DNA of 64,000 bases from Desulfobacca acetoxidans DSM 11109 (GCF_000195295.1 NC_015388.1:496001-560000), one strand, 5' to 3'; shown: positions 1 through 9,555, numbered from the stretch's first letter. The notes: a model not told the origin generated them from the sequence alone. Translations and numbers: made by a program.

Positions 1-612
1 GCTGAAGCTGCCCTTGGGTACCAAAGGGGTCAGGTGTTCCGGTCGCACGTAAAATATTCCGACCATCACAACCACCAGCAAAATCCCAACCTTCAGAAAG
101 ACCAGACTGCGGGCTACCAGGGCGTTGGTTCTGGTGCGCAATATCAGGAGTGCCGCCAAGAGGAGAACTATCAGAGCGGCGGGGAGATTGATCAGGCCAT
201 CAGCGCGGCTCAAAGCCCCACCAGCCGCCCAGGCGGGAAGAACCACGTTCAGACCCTTGAGCAATTCCTGGAAATAATATGACCAACCCACGGCGGCGGT
301 GGCTGCACCCATGCCATATTCCAGGATGAGGTCCCAGCCGATGATCCAGGCGCAGATTTCCCCAAAGATGGCATGAGCATAAGAATACGCCCCTCCAGCC
401 GCCGGATGCATAGCGGCCATTTCAGCATAACACAAAGCCGCCAGCATAGCCGCTGAACCTGAAATAGCAAAAGAGAGAACGATGCCCGGTCCGGCGATTT
501 TCACGCCGACCCCGACGATGACAAAAATGCCGGCGCCGATTATCTGGGCCACACCGATAATTATTAGGTCAAAGCGGCTGAGGCAGCGATCAAGGGATAC
601 CTGCTGATTCGT
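1..612 (-). CDS. APC-family amino acid permease, N-terminal part
   Basis: Inner-membrane amino acid/polyamine/cation-type permease, cut by the left window edge. About 204 codons are visible. They start with a Leu-Ser-Arg-Phe-Asp segment, then the family's glycine-rich first helix (IIGAGIFVIVGVGVKIAGPG), followed by further hydrophobic helices with the usual second-helix pattern (CYAEMAAMHPAAGGAYSY). The frame is open from an in-frame TAA at 654-652 (complement), yet no ATG, GTG or TTG precedes the first helix. The best ribosome site, AGGGAG at 624-619, lies 6 nt before an ACG at 612-610, used here as a provisional start. An ATT at 639, a later GTG at 552, or a base error are alternatives. Family call is firm; substrate unknown. 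Confidence 0.8.
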
Positions 613-718
613 AGCTTTCTCCCTGTAAAAGAGAAAAATCTCTTTTAACGGTTACAGTATAGGCGACAATTTTCAACTGGGAAACAGGCCTCATAGAAAA
701 AAAGGCGGCGGCAAAGTT

Positions 719-1114
719 TCAAAAGAAAGGGTTTGATTTTTTCGGTTTTATTACCAAAGGTGCCTTGTCGCCATAGTAGGGTTTGCCATCCAGGGTTTCA
801 ATGAAGAGATAGCGGGCCTCCAAATCCAAAGGATTCACCCTGCCCCCCATCTTTACGGCCTTATTGCGCCTGGCCAGTTTTTTTAAGGTGTCATAATTCT
901 GGTTTAGGATTACCTTGTCTCCGGCCTGACCTGTCTGGAAAAAATAACCCCCCACCTCTTTGGCATAAGCAATCTTGCCGGTCAGGGTGACAGCCTGACG
1001 ACACCCGGAAATTTTCGGTCCCACATCCGGATCGGGAATAAGTTCCTCCGCCCGAACGGCCCCAGCCAAGACCACAAGCAGCACCGCCCAGAGCAACAAT
1101 ATTTTGCTGACCAT
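719..1114 (-). CDS. Small secreted hypothetical protein
   Basis: Predicted exported protein of 131 residues with no function I recognise. A basic start is followed by a strongly hydrophobic stretch ending in Ala-Val-Arg-Ala, a typical Sec signal peptide with cleavage near residue 22. The mature part has one Cys (SGCRQAV) and a beta-rich, OB-fold-like pattern with a Gly-Lys-Ile core and a VNPLDLEARYLF segment. Two ATGs occur two codons apart; the AAGGAGG site abuts the first, so the second (1114) has proper spacing and is preferred. It is transcribed away from the hopanoid genes. Confidence 0.65.
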   Translation of the reverse strand: MVSKILLLWAVLLVVLAGAVRAEELIPDPDVGPKISGCRQAVTLTGKIAYAKEVGGYFFQTGQAGDKVILNQNYDTLKKLARRNKAVKMGGRVNPLDLEARYLFIETLDGKPYYGDKAPLVIKPKKSNPFF

Positions 1115-1485
1115 TCTCATCCTCCTTTCACCCGGTTACTGTCGGTCATGATGTTTGTCGATGGTTTTCTTGATATCCTTTCCTCTTTTTTTACCTTACC
1201 CGATTACGGAATTTTATTCCACCTCATAAAGGAGGTGCAGTTACTCCGAAAGTTCCTCCCTGGCAAGAAGCTGCATTTCCCAGCAAATAATCTTCGGTTG
1301 CCGCATGATCCACAGGTCAGCGACAGGTTAAAGAGAAAAAACTATTTTTCGGCCAGTCACAGGCTTTGTTGAATAAATTGCTTGATTTTAGCTGCAATAG
1401 TGGTAACATCACCTGTTAATACTATTATCGCATATCTCACAAAATTATTGATTAATAGATCAACATCTAAGAGGAGGTGGCGGGT
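1115..1485. other. Intergenic region before shc
   Basis: Divergent spacer between the secreted-protein gene and shc. It holds a short hairpin (CACCTC ATAAAG GAGGTG, 1220-1237) and an A+T-rich tract from about 1370 to 1470, where promoters for both directions would be expected. The AGGAGG site for shc is at 1472-1477. A short open frame at 1148-1372 has no ribosome site and no protein-like features. Confidence 0.5.
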
Positions 1486-3441
1486 TTGCTCAGGGCCTTA
1501 AAACCGCACAAGACCGTTCTTTCTTGGGCCGATGCTTATATCAGCGACAAGGTTGAGCAGGCTGCCGCGAAGGCCCAGAAAGCGCTGCTCGAGCTGCAGC
1601 ATCCGGATGGCTATTGGTGGGCGGAATTGGAAGCCAATGTCACAATCACGTCTGAGTATATCATGCTGCGCTCCTTTCTCGGGTTGGCCGACGCCGACAG
1701 ATTTTCTCGGATGGCCAACTATATCCTGTCCCAGCAGTTGGACAATGGCGGCTGGTCGATCTATCATGGTGATGGCGGAGACCTGAGCACTACTGTAGAG
1801 GCCTATCTGGCATTAAAATTGGCCGGACTTCAGACCACCATGCCGGAAATGCAGCAGGCCCGCCAATTTATTTTAAGTCGGGGAGGACCGTTGCAAAGCC
1901 GGGTCTTCACCCGTATTTTCTTGGCACTGTTCGGCCAGGTAAGTTGGCGGGGCATTCCCACCATGCCGGTGGAATTCGTATTGCTGCCGCTGTGGACCGG
2001 ACTGAGCATCTATGAGTTATCCAGTTGGTCCCGGGCAACCGTAGTGCCGTTGTCGGTGGTGATGGCTTATCAGCCGGTCTGCCCATTGCCGCCGGATCGG
2101 GGAGTGAGGGAACTGTTTCATCCATGGGAAGATCCCCTCCGGGATCACCGGGTACGACTGAAAAAGAACGGTTTGAGCCTGGACAATCTGTTTGTCTTCA
2201 GCGATAAGCTCCTCAAGGTTTACCAGGGCCACCCCTATCCACCCCTGCGCCAATGGGCGCTGCGCCGAGCCGAAGAATGGATCCTGACCCATCAGGAGGA
2301 AACCGGAGACTGGGGGGGCATTCAACCGGCCATGCTCAATTCCATCCTGGCCTTGCACTGTTTAGGGTATAGCAACAAACATCGGGCCATTAAACTCGGA
2401 TTGGAGGCAATGGAATTTTTCACCCTGGCGGCGGGGAACCGGTTATGGCTGCAGTCCTGCATTTCACCGATCTGGGACACAGCCCTTTCCGTCAGGGCAT
2501 TAACGGCTTCGGGGCTTCAGGGAACGCATCCGGCGGTCTCCAAGGCCTGCCAATGGATCCTGCAGCAACAGATTTTTCGTCGGGGCGATTGGTCCGTGAA
2601 GAATCCTTATCTGGCGGCTGGCGGTTGGGCCTTCGAATTCCACAACAATTGGTACCCGGACATAGACGACAGCGCGGTTGTTTTGATGTCCTTGGCAGAG
2701 GGGTTGCAGGAACCTCAGCAGCACCGCACGGCCTTGGATCGAGGCGTCCACTGGTGTCTGGGCATGCAGTCGCAAAACGGCGGTTTTGCCGCCTTCGATA
2801 CCGACAATACCAAGGCCTGGCTGAATCACATTCCCTTTGCCGATCTGAAGGCGCTCATTGATCCACCCACTGAAGACGTCACCAGCCGGGTATTGGAGAT
2901 GATGGGGATGTTTGGCTACACGGCCGATCATGTCGCCGCCTCCAAGGCCATTGCCTTTTTAAAAAGCGCTCAGCAGCCGGATGGTTGTTGGTATGGCCGC
3001 TGGGGGGTAAACTATATCTATGGCACCTGGTCCGTGCTCTGCGGGCTGAAGGGCATCGGTGAAGATATGTCCAGCCCTTATATCCGGCGAGCCGTGGCCT
3101 GGCTGCAGGATCACCAGAATGAAGACGGTGGTTGGGGTGAAACCTGTGCGTCGTATAAATATCCGGAACTGCGTGGACAGGGTCCGAGCACGGCCTCTCA
3201 GACGGCCTGGGCCCTGCTTGGCCTGATTGCGGCGGGAGAAGCGGGCAGCCCTGCCGTTGCCAAAGGCATCCGCTATCTGGTCCAGACGCAGACTCCTTCA
3301 GGACGTTGGGAAGAGCCCTATTTCACCGGTACCGGCTTCCCCCAACACTTTATGATTCGCTATCATCTCTATCGGGACTATTTTCCCCTAATGGCCCTGG
3401 GAAATTATTTGAAGTCCCGGGGACACTATCCTGATGTCTAA
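1486..3441 (+). CDS. shc: Squalene-hopene cyclase
   Basis: Cyclises squalene to hopene/hopanol, the first committed step of hopanoid synthesis, as a monotopic inner-membrane enzyme. About 651 residues, within the family range. The catalytic Asp-rich motif is at residues 392-395 (DIDD, then SAVVL), and several QW repeats are visible (for example QQLDNGGWS, QSQNGGFAA, QDHQNEDGGWG, QTQTPSGRW). A GTG at 1477 overlaps the AGGAGG ribosome site, so the TTG at 1486, 8 nt after it, is the better start. The gene overlaps hpnA by 8 bp and begins a + strand run of at least six genes. Family and role are firm. Confidence 0.96.
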   Translation: MLRALKPHKTVLSWADAYISDKVEQAAAKAQKALLELQHPDGYWWAELEANVTITSEYIMLRSFLGLADADRFSRMANYILSQQLDNGGWSIYHGDGGDLSTTVEAYLALKLAGLQTTMPEMQQARQFILSRGGPLQSRVFTRIFLALFGQVSWRGIPTMPVEFVLLPLWTGLSIYELSSWSRATVVPLSVVMAYQPVCPLPPDRGVRELFHPWEDPLRDHRVRLKKNGLSLDNLFVFSDKLLKVYQGHPYPPLRQWALRRAEEWILTHQEETGDWGGIQPAMLNSILALHCLGYSNKHRAIKLGLEAMEFFTLAAGNRLWLQSCISPIWDTALSVRALTASGLQGTHPAVSKACQWILQQQIFRRGDWSVKNPYLAAGGWAFEFHNNWYPDIDDSAVVLMSLAEGLQEPQQHRTALDRGVHWCLGMQSQNGGFAAFDTDNTKAWLNHIPFADLKALIDPPTEDVTSRVLEMMGMFGYTADHVAASKAIAFLKSAQQPDGCWYGRWGVNYIYGTWSVLCGLKGIGEDMSSPYIRRAVAWLQDHQNEDGGWGETCASYKYPELRGQGPSTASQTAWALLGLIAAGEAGSPAVAKGIRYLVQTQTPSGRWEEPYFTGTGFPQHFMIRYHLYRDYFPLMALGNYLKSRGHYPDV

Positions 3442-4429
3442 AACACTGGTTACCGGGGCCACCGGTTTTGTCGGTCGCGCCGTAACGACGGAATTATTGG
3501 CCCAGGACCGAGAGGTCAGAGTTCTGGCCCGCCACCCCCAGCATCGCGCCTTGCACGGTCTGGAAGTGGAAATCGTTCGGGGCGATTTAACCGATGCAGC
3601 GTCGCTGCGATCGGCCCTGCAGGACTGCTCCCGACTCTTCCACGTAGCCGCAGACTACCGGCTCTGGGTTCCCGACCCTAAGGCTATGTACGCCGTTAAC
3701 ATCGAAGGGACCAGATCGCTGTTGCAGACTGCGCTAGAACTCGGCTTGGAACGGGTGGTCTATACCAGCACCGTCGGAACCCTGGGAAACCCCGGAGATG
3801 GCACTCCCGGTACCGAAGATACTCCGGTAACCCTGACGGAGATGGTAGGACACTATAAGAAATCAAAATTTCTGGCCGAGCAGGTGGCCTTGGATTTTTC
3901 CAGGCAGGGATTACCTCTGGTGATTGTCAATCCCAGTACACCGGTGGGCCCTTGGGATGTACGGCCTACTCCTACCGGGCAGGTAATCGTCGACTTTTTG
4001 AAGGGCAGGATGCCGGCCTTTTTGGACTCCGGCCTGAATCTTGTTCACGTCCGGGATGTGGCCCGGGGACATATCCTGGCCGAAGCCAAGGGCAGAATTG
4101 GTGAAAAATATATCTTAGGTAATCAGAACATGACCCTGGCGGAGATTTTGGGGCTGTTGGCTAAGATCAGCGGCCTCTCTGCCCCCCGATGGCGCCTTCC
4201 CTACTACCCGGTTTTAGGTCTGGCCTATGTCAATGAATTCTGGTCGACTTGGATTACCCGGCGGCCTCCCCGGGTACCCCTTACTGCTGTCAAAATGGCG
4301 AAAAAAATTATGTACTTCGATCCTCAAAAAGCCGTTCGGGAACTGGGGCTGCCGCAAACCCCAGTGGTCGCGGCCTTGAGGGAAGCGGTGGATTGGTTTC
4401 GCGCTCAGGGTTATGTGAAGGAGAATTAA
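3434..4429 (+). CDS. hpnA: Hopanoid-associated sugar epimerase/reductase
   Basis: Member of the extended short-chain dehydrogenase family found with hopanoid genes, 331 residues. The N-terminal NAD(P)-binding motif GATGFVG is at residues 8-14, and the catalytic Tyr-x-x-x-Lys appears as YKKSK near residue 141. An STVG segment supplies the expected upstream Ser/Thr. It starts 8 bp inside shc, so translation is probably coupled, and hpnH follows 1 nt after its stop. HpnA is generally thought to modify hopanoid side chains, but the exact reaction is not shown by the sequence. Confidence 0.92.
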   Translation: MSKTLVTGATGFVGRAVTTELLAQDREVRVLARHPQHRALHGLEVEIVRGDLTDAASLRSALQDCSRLFHVAADYRLWVPDPKAMYAVNIEGTRSLLQTALELGLERVVYTSTVGTLGNPGDGTPGTEDTPVTLTEMVGHYKKSKFLAEQVALDFSRQGLPLVIVNPSTPVGPWDVRPTPTGQVIVDFLKGRMPAFLDSGLNLVHVRDVARGHILAEAKGRIGEKYILGNQNMTLAEILGLLAKISGLSAPRWRLPYYPVLGLAYVNEFWSTWITRRPPRVPLTAVKMAKKIMYFDPQKAVRELGLPQTPVVAALREAVDWFRAQGYVKEN

Positions 4430-4430
4430 G

Positions 4431-5429
4431 ATGCGCTTTCCCCCCAGCCTCAATCTGGCCCTCATTACCTATATGGCCAAACAACGGCTGCAACGGCGGG
4501 AAAAGTTTCCATTGGTGCTGATGCTGGAGCCGACCCACCTGTGCAACCTCTCATGTCTGGGGTGCGGCCGTATTCAAGAGTACCAGGGAACCCTCAACCA
4601 GATGATGACCTTGCAGGAGTGTTTAGCTGCAGTGGAGGAATGTGGCGCCCCGGTGGTGACTGTCACCGGCGGCGAACCTCTGGTCTACCCGCCGGTAGTC
4701 GAACTGATTCAAGAACTGCTGCATCGGCGGAAACATATCTATCTGTGCACCAATGGCCTGCTGCTGGGCAAGGTCCTGCCGCGGCTGACACCTTCTCCCA
4801 GGCTGACTTTGAGTGTCCATTTGGATGGCTTGGCGGCCACGCATGATCATGTTATCGGTCGGCCGGGGGGCTTCCAGCAGGTGATAAGTGCCATTAAGAC
4901 GGCCAAAAAGGCAGGTTTCCAGGTATGCACCAATACAAGCATCTATCGCGAAACCGATATTCAGGAGATCGAAATTCTCTTTGCCTACCTAACGCAGCTT
5001 GATATCAACGGCCTGATGGTATCTCCGGGCTTTAGCTTTGAGGCGGTTGAAAAGGATTTTTTTCTCACTCGAGAGGAAATCCGACAAAAATTCCAGCAGT
5101 TAACTGAAAATGGCCAGGAATATAAATTTTACAACTCACCCTTATATCTTAAGTTTCTCCGGGGAGAGCGGTCTTATGAGTGTACCCCCTGGGCCAATCC
5201 GACTTGCAACCCCCAGGGCTGGCGGTCGCCTTGCTACCAGATCGCCGATAATCATTTCCCAACGTTTGCTGATCTCATGGAGAAGACGGAGTGGGAAAGA
5301 TACGGCGTCGAACGTGACCCGCGTTGTCGCCAATGCATGATGCATTCGGGTTTCGAACCTACGATAGTCCGCACTTTAGGCAAGAATATCCGTGATCTCT
5401 GGGAGATGCTACGGTGGAACCTATCCTGA
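4431..5429 (+). CDS. hpnH: Radical SAM adenosylhopane synthase
   Basis: HpnH joins a 5'-deoxyadenosyl group to diploptene, giving adenosylhopane, the precursor of C35 extended hopanoids. The 332-residue protein has the radical SAM cluster motif C38-x3-C42-x2-C45, a GGEPL SAM-binding segment and C-terminal cysteines (ECTPWANPTCNPQGW; CRQCM) typical of this subfamily. It follows hpnA directly in the shc-hpnA-hpnH run, which supports the assignment. Genes for later side-chain steps such as hpnG are not visible in the window. Confidence 0.93.
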   Translation: MRFPPSLNLALITYMAKQRLQRREKFPLVLMLEPTHLCNLSCLGCGRIQEYQGTLNQMMTLQECLAAVEECGAPVVTVTGGEPLVYPPVVELIQELLHRRKHIYLCTNGLLLGKVLPRLTPSPRLTLSVHLDGLAATHDHVIGRPGGFQQVISAIKTAKKAGFQVCTNTSIYRETDIQEIEILFAYLTQLDINGLMVSPGFSFEAVEKDFFLTREEIRQKFQQLTENGQEYKFYNSPLYLKFLRGERSYECTPWANPTCNPQGWRSPCYQIADNHFPTFADLMEKTEWERYGVERDPRCRQCMMHSGFEPTIVRTLGKNIRDLWEMLRWNLS

Positions 5430-5450
5430 GATGGCGGAGTAGACGATGCC

Positions 5451-6713
5451 ATGAAGCACTGGCAAGGTTGGTTCGGAATATTTTTATTGAGTCTGGCAAG
5501 TATCAGCCTGAGCGGCTGTAGTTCTTCCTTTCCCTCCGTGATGCTGCCACCGCCTCTGCCGGTGGAGCGGGAAAACAATCAGGTTAAATCAACTCTTTTT
5601 CCTTTGCCGGTAATGGCGACGGACCCCAACAGCGGCGAGGATTATGGTTTTCTGCCGGTTTGGGTATTTCCCCGGAAGGACAAAGCGATCGGCATGATTT
5701 TGGCGCCTTCGGCGATTTATAACGAAGTGGCAGGATCATCGCTGGCTTTCCGCCTGTTGGCCTATCCCAGCAAGGAGACCCAATATCGGATAATTGTCGA
5801 TCAATCCACCAAGATCAACAGTTTTTACGAATTTTCTTATGAGAAGAGCGCGACGCAGCCCCAGGAATGGCTCTATTCGGTTCTCTTCACCTATGATGCG
5901 GATATCTTTCCCCGTTTCTATGGATTCGGTAACGCCAGCAGTTCGAGTAAAGAAACCAGCTATACCTCCCGGAATCGAATACTGCAGGGATCATTCGGTT
6001 ACCGGATAACGGATAATTTGGAACTCTGCTTCAGTGAGACCTTTAGTCAGATATCACTGAGTGACAATCATCTGGCAAACCTGCCGCCGACTGCGTCCAT
6101 GTTCCCCGGGGTGATGACCGATCGCCGGAATACTGCGGTAATCCATGAAATCCGGTGCAATTATGACACCAGGGATTATAAAGATACCCCGACGTGCGGC
6201 TTCTTGGCAAAAATGTATGTTCAAACGGCCCGCCAAGACCTGGGCAGCGACAGTTCGTACGACCGGCTGGGATTTGAATTCAAAGGCTTTCAACCCTGGG
6301 ATTCGGATGATCGGCGGTTTATCACGGCGGTGCGCCTGGTAGGAGATTTCATGACCCGGGAAAGTGGTACTCCCTTCTATCGCTTGCCGACGCTGGGCGG
6401 TTTCGAGACCGATCGCGGTTATGGCCAATGGCGTTGGATTGACCGCAACATGGTGGCCTTTTCCCTGGAACAGCGGATCGATGTCTTTCAATTAAATCAT
6501 TTCGGAGTAGTGAGCCATTGGGAGGTGGCGCCCTTTATTGATGTGGGAAAGGTTTTCCCCACTTTTGGCAAGTTCAACTTCCACTATTTTCACCCCTCAG
6601 CAGGAATCGCCCTGCGGGCGGTGGTGCGGCCCCAGGTGGTGGGCCACGTGGAAGTGGGCGTCGGCAGAGGAGGAGATAACGCCGTCTTTATGGGATTGGG
6701 GTATCCGTTTTGA
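5451..6713 (+). CDS. Omp85/BamA-type outer-membrane barrel with lipoprotein signal
   Basis: Predicted outer-membrane beta-barrel of 420 residues. The N-terminus has a hydrophobic signal ending in the lipobox LSGC (Cys23), so lipid modification is predicted. The rest matches the Omp85/surface-antigen barrel: a DTRDY...GF strand, the loop motif GGFETDRGYGQW (the conserved R-G-Y), PFIDVGKVF, and a C-terminus GLGYPF ending in Phe, as BAM substrates do. There is no room for POTRA domains. It lies 21 nt after hpnH and its stop overlaps the next gene, so it is probably co-transcribed with the hopanoid genes. Substrate or role unknown; an envelope or lipid-related function is inference. Confidence 0.75.
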   Translation: MKHWQGWFGIFLLSLASISLSGCSSSFPSVMLPPPLPVERENNQVKSTLFPLPVMATDPNSGEDYGFLPVWVFPRKDKAIGMILAPSAIYNEVAGSSLAFRLLAYPSKETQYRIIVDQSTKINSFYEFSYEKSATQPQEWLYSVLFTYDADIFPRFYGFGNASSSSKETSYTSRNRILQGSFGYRITDNLELCFSETFSQISLSDNHLANLPPTASMFPGVMTDRRNTAVIHEIRCNYDTRDYKDTPTCGFLAKMYVQTARQDLGSDSSYDRLGFEFKGFQPWDSDDRRFITAVRLVGDFMTRESGTPFYRLPTLGGFETDRGYGQWRWIDRNMVAFSLEQRIDVFQLNHFGVVSHWEVAPFIDVGKVFPTFGKFNFHYFHPSAGIALRAVVRPQVVGHVEVGVGRGGDNAVFMGLGYPF

Positions 6714-8494
6714 GCCGAGAGAATTGGAAAAGCATTGGCATGGTAGCCGGCCTGATTGTTATTTGGCTGTGTATTTTTTGGCCTACATTAGGAAAGTTGC
6801 CGCTCATTCGTCCGGAAGCGATGTATGCTCAAATTCCCCTGGAGATGTTGCAATCGGGGGATTGGCTGACCCCGCGGTTGAACGGGGCGCGTTACCTGGA
6901 TAAACCGCCTCTCCTGTATTGGATGAATCTCATAGCCTTTAAAGTGGGGGGGATATCGGGAGAATCCGTCCGCTGGACAACCTTCCTGATCGGTTTAGGA
7001 GAAGTATTGGCGACCTTAGTGATAGGCGCCTTGCTCTTCTCTCGCCTGACCGGGTGGCTGTCGGCCATTGTCCTGATCAGCTCTATCGGTTTTTTTGCCA
7101 TGCACCAACAGATTCTTCCCGACCACCTGATCACTTTGACGCTGATCTGCTCTATCATTTTCCTCTGGTGTTGGCGGAGCCAGCCCCGATGGTATTACAG
7201 CTTGGGTTTTTATTTCTGTTGCGCCCTCGGGTTGTTGAGCAAAGGATTTATCGGGCTGTTTTTCCCCTTGGCCATCGGTGTGACCTTTGCGTTGATCACA
7301 CGCCAGCGAAGATTCTGGCGTTTTTTTTCCCACCCCGGCGCCCTGTTAGGATTTATAGCTCTAACCGTACCCTGGTTCTGGCTGATGGAACTGCGCCATC
7401 CCGGTTTTCTGAACTTTCATCTGGTCAACGAACAGATTATGCGTTTTTTGGGAAAACGTTTCCCGGCGGATGTCCAATCACTTCCTCTGGTAGGATTCTG
7501 GCTTTTTTCTTTCATCTGGCTGATGCCTTGGACCCCCTTCCTGCCGACGGCATGCATTGCTATCTGGCCCAAAAACTTTATGTCGCCTTCCCCAGAGGAG
7601 GAGGGACGGATACTTTTGGTGCTGTGGGCTCTGGTTGTCTTACTATTTTTCAGTCTCTCCTCCACTCGGATTGAATATTATACTCTGCCAGCGTTACCCG
7701 CCCTGGCTCTGATTATCGGCTGGCGCCTGGAACTCTATCTCAAGGAACCGCACACCCGGGCTATTAAACTGAGCATATTATTGTATGCTTTTTTGATTAT
7801 AGGCATGATTGCGCTGCTGCCGGTGCTGGAGAGCATCTGTGTGAACAATCGCCGGGAATTTATCGGGATGTTTGGACAACTGCAACCCTTGGCACATCGG
7901 TCGGCATTGGTATTCGCAATACTCTTGGTCGCTACAACCATTACCTGTTGGCGGGGGGTTCCACATTTTTGTCTGTTCAGTCTTTTTGGAGCTGCGCTGG
8001 TCTTGCTCTTCTTTACTTTTCAGAGTCTAAGGGTACTGTCCCCCCACCTCAGCGACGCCTGGGTGGGGGATTTTCTTCGGGATCAGGTCCAACCCGGAGA
8101 CGCAGTGGTCATGGGTAACATCGAAGAATTCGAATATGGCATGAGCCTAAGATTTTACACCCAAAGGCGGGTGCTCATGGTCCAGCGCGGTGAGCTGCCA
8201 GCTTTTGGATTTCCCTTGAAGCCCTCGGAAAATTTTCTCATAACTACCGATACATTATTGGAACTCTGGAAGGGTCCGCAACGAGTCTTTCTGTTAGTGG
8301 ACGACTGTTCCCCCGAAAATTATCTCCCGAACACCACGGTGTTGCAGGCCAGGGGCGGTAAACGGCTTATTGTCAACCATGCTTATCAAAGAGCGCAGTA
8401 CCTACCACCTTCTCCCGACCCACTATATTTAAAGATGGAACTGCCCCCGCAAGAAAAAAACGCCAACCGATCATATGATACCTTTACGCGATAA
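6710..8494 (+). CDS. ArnT/PMT-like membrane glycosyltransferase
   Basis: Integral inner-membrane glycosyltransferase of the GT-C fold (ArnT, GT83/GT39-like), 594 residues. About ten hydrophobic helices fill the first 440 residues, and a soluble C-terminal domain follows. The first periplasmic loop carries the conserved acidic residue (RPEAMYA, Glu36) and the family segment GDWLTPRLNG...YLDKPPLLYW. Such enzymes move a sugar from a polyprenyl-phosphate donor to lipid A, a protein or another lipid; here a hopanoid or lipid A acceptor is only a guess from context. The TTG start overlaps the preceding stop (TTGA), and the gene overlaps the rhomboid gene by 20 bp. Confidence 0.85.
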   Translation: MSRENWKSIGMVAGLIVIWLCIFWPTLGKLPLIRPEAMYAQIPLEMLQSGDWLTPRLNGARYLDKPPLLYWMNLIAFKVGGISGESVRWTTFLIGLGEVLATLVIGALLFSRLTGWLSAIVLISSIGFFAMHQQILPDHLITLTLICSIIFLWCWRSQPRWYYSLGFYFCCALGLLSKGFIGLFFPLAIGVTFALITRQRRFWRFFSHPGALLGFIALTVPWFWLMELRHPGFLNFHLVNEQIMRFLGKRFPADVQSLPLVGFWLFSFIWLMPWTPFLPTACIAIWPKNFMSPSPEEEGRILLVLWALVVLLFFSLSSTRIEYYTLPALPALALIIGWRLELYLKEPHTRAIKLSILLYAFLIIGMIALLPVLESICVNNRREFIGMFGQLQPLAHRSALVFAILLVATTITCWRGVPHFCLFSLFGAALVLLFFTFQSLRVLSPHLSDAWVGDFLRDQVQPGDAVVMGNIEEFEYGMSLRFYTQRRVLMVQRGELPAFGFPLKPSENFLITTDTLLELWKGPQRVFLLVDDCSPENYLPNTTVLQARGGKRLIVNHAYQRAQYLPPSPDPLYLKMELPPQEKNANRSYDTFTR

Positions 8495-9179
8495 CATTCC
8501 GTCTCAACGCCGCCCGATTATCAATTACAGTATCATCGGATTAAATTGCCTCGGATTCTTGCTGGAGCTGGCCAGCGGCCGCTATCTGCAGCAGGTGATT
8601 ACCGTTTTCGGTTTTATCCCGGCCCGTTTTTTTGCACTGCTGGAGACGCATCCGGAACAATACCTGGCCATTTATCTCCCTTTTCTCTCAACCATGTTTT
8701 TACATGGCGGCTGGCTGCACCTCATCGCCAATATGTGGACCCTCTATATCTTCGGCGACAACGTTGAAGACCGCATGGGCCACGGACGCTTCCTGTTGTT
8801 TTATCTTGCCTGCGGAGTGGTTGGCTCTCTCTTGCATGCCGTTCTATCGCCCCATTCCTGGGTGCCCTTAGTTGGTGCCAGTGGGGCCATTGCTGGCGTT
8901 ATGGGGGCGTATTTTCTCCTGTTTCGGCACGCACAAGTCCTGGTCTTCTTGCCTTTTTTCCTTGTTGCTCCCATCGTTGAAGTTCCGGCTTACGTCTTTC
9001 TGGGGGTGTGGTTTCTGCTGCAGTTCTTTAGCGGAGCCTTTTCGGTCCTGGGACCCAGGGCCGCCCAGGGAGGGGTCGCCTTTTGGGCCCATGTAGGAGG
9101 ATTTGTTGCAGGAGCATTGCTGGTCTTTCTCTTAGGGGCAGTCCGATTGGTAAAACCAGAGCCGGGTGAGGAGGAATAA
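8475..9179 (+). CDS. Rhomboid-family intramembrane serine protease
   Basis: Predicted six-helix intramembrane protease of 234 residues. The catalytic Ser is in GASGAIAG (Ser136) and the catalytic His in AHVGGFVAG (His206). The HGGWLHLIANMW segment supplies the usual His and Asn (Asn86) of the oxyanion hole. It begins 20 bp inside the glycosyltransferase gene, indicating coupled translation, and closes the run that starts with shc. Substrates cannot be read from sequence. Confidence 0.93.
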   Translation: MIPLRDNIPSQRRPIINYSIIGLNCLGFLLELASGRYLQQVITVFGFIPARFFALLETHPEQYLAIYLPFLSTMFLHGGWLHLIANMWTLYIFGDNVEDRMGHGRFLLFYLACGVVGSLLHAVLSPHSWVPLVGASGAIAGVMGAYFLLFRHAQVLVFLPFFLVAPIVEVPAYVFLGVWFLLQFFSGAFSVLGPRAAQGGVAFWAHVGGFVAGALLVFLLGAVRLVKPEPGEEE

Positions 9180-9526
9180 TAGCAGATTCTCTTTACGAAA
9201 ACAGTGAGCAGTGGGCGGTGAGCAGAGAAGGCATTATTGAGAACAGTTGCCACGGGTCTGTTTTCATGCTTCGTTGTGATCAGCCGAACATGCCAATTAA
9301 TATAGCCTGTAAAAGAGGTTCGCCTAAAGCGAATACAAGATTTGCCCTTCAATAAGAACCTACGCTTGACAACAATTTGATCTTGGAACCTCCAACTCAT
9401 ATGGTCGCTTCTGACAAAGTGCGGCGAAGTCGGATAGAATGATACCATTAGTTTCATTGCAGCCTCCTTGACTTGATAAGATGATGAATATAAAATAGAA
9501 TTATCTCTGGGTTGGAATTATTCAGA
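9180..9526. repeat. Intergenic region with a mosaic repeat copy
   Basis: No gene seen. Bases 9219-9333 closely match the complement of 48662-48760, sharing landmarks GTGAGCAGA, GCATTATTG, TTGTTGTGATCA or CGTTGTGATCA, TGCCAATTA and GGTTCGCC in the same order. The TTTTCATGCTTCGTTG piece (9260-9275) recurs near 21030. Bases 9323-9350 contain a GCGAATACAAGATTTGCCC motif that belongs to the array at 27.2-27.8 kb. Confidence 0.7.
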
Positions 9527-9555
9527 TTGACTTCGACGCTGGCAGAAATTACCTT
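9527..9555 (+). promoter_or_regulatory. Sigma-70-type promoter for tRNA-Leu
   Basis: A -35 box TTGACT (9527-9532) and a -10 box TACCTT (9550-9555) are separated by exactly 17 bp and end 11 bp before the tRNA-Leu gene. Position and spacing support it; it is read from sequence only. Confidence 0.6.

Noticed and set aside
1148-1372. 74-codon open frame between the secreted protein and shc
   Set aside because: No ribosome site, no protein-like composition, and it spans a hairpin in an intergenic region.
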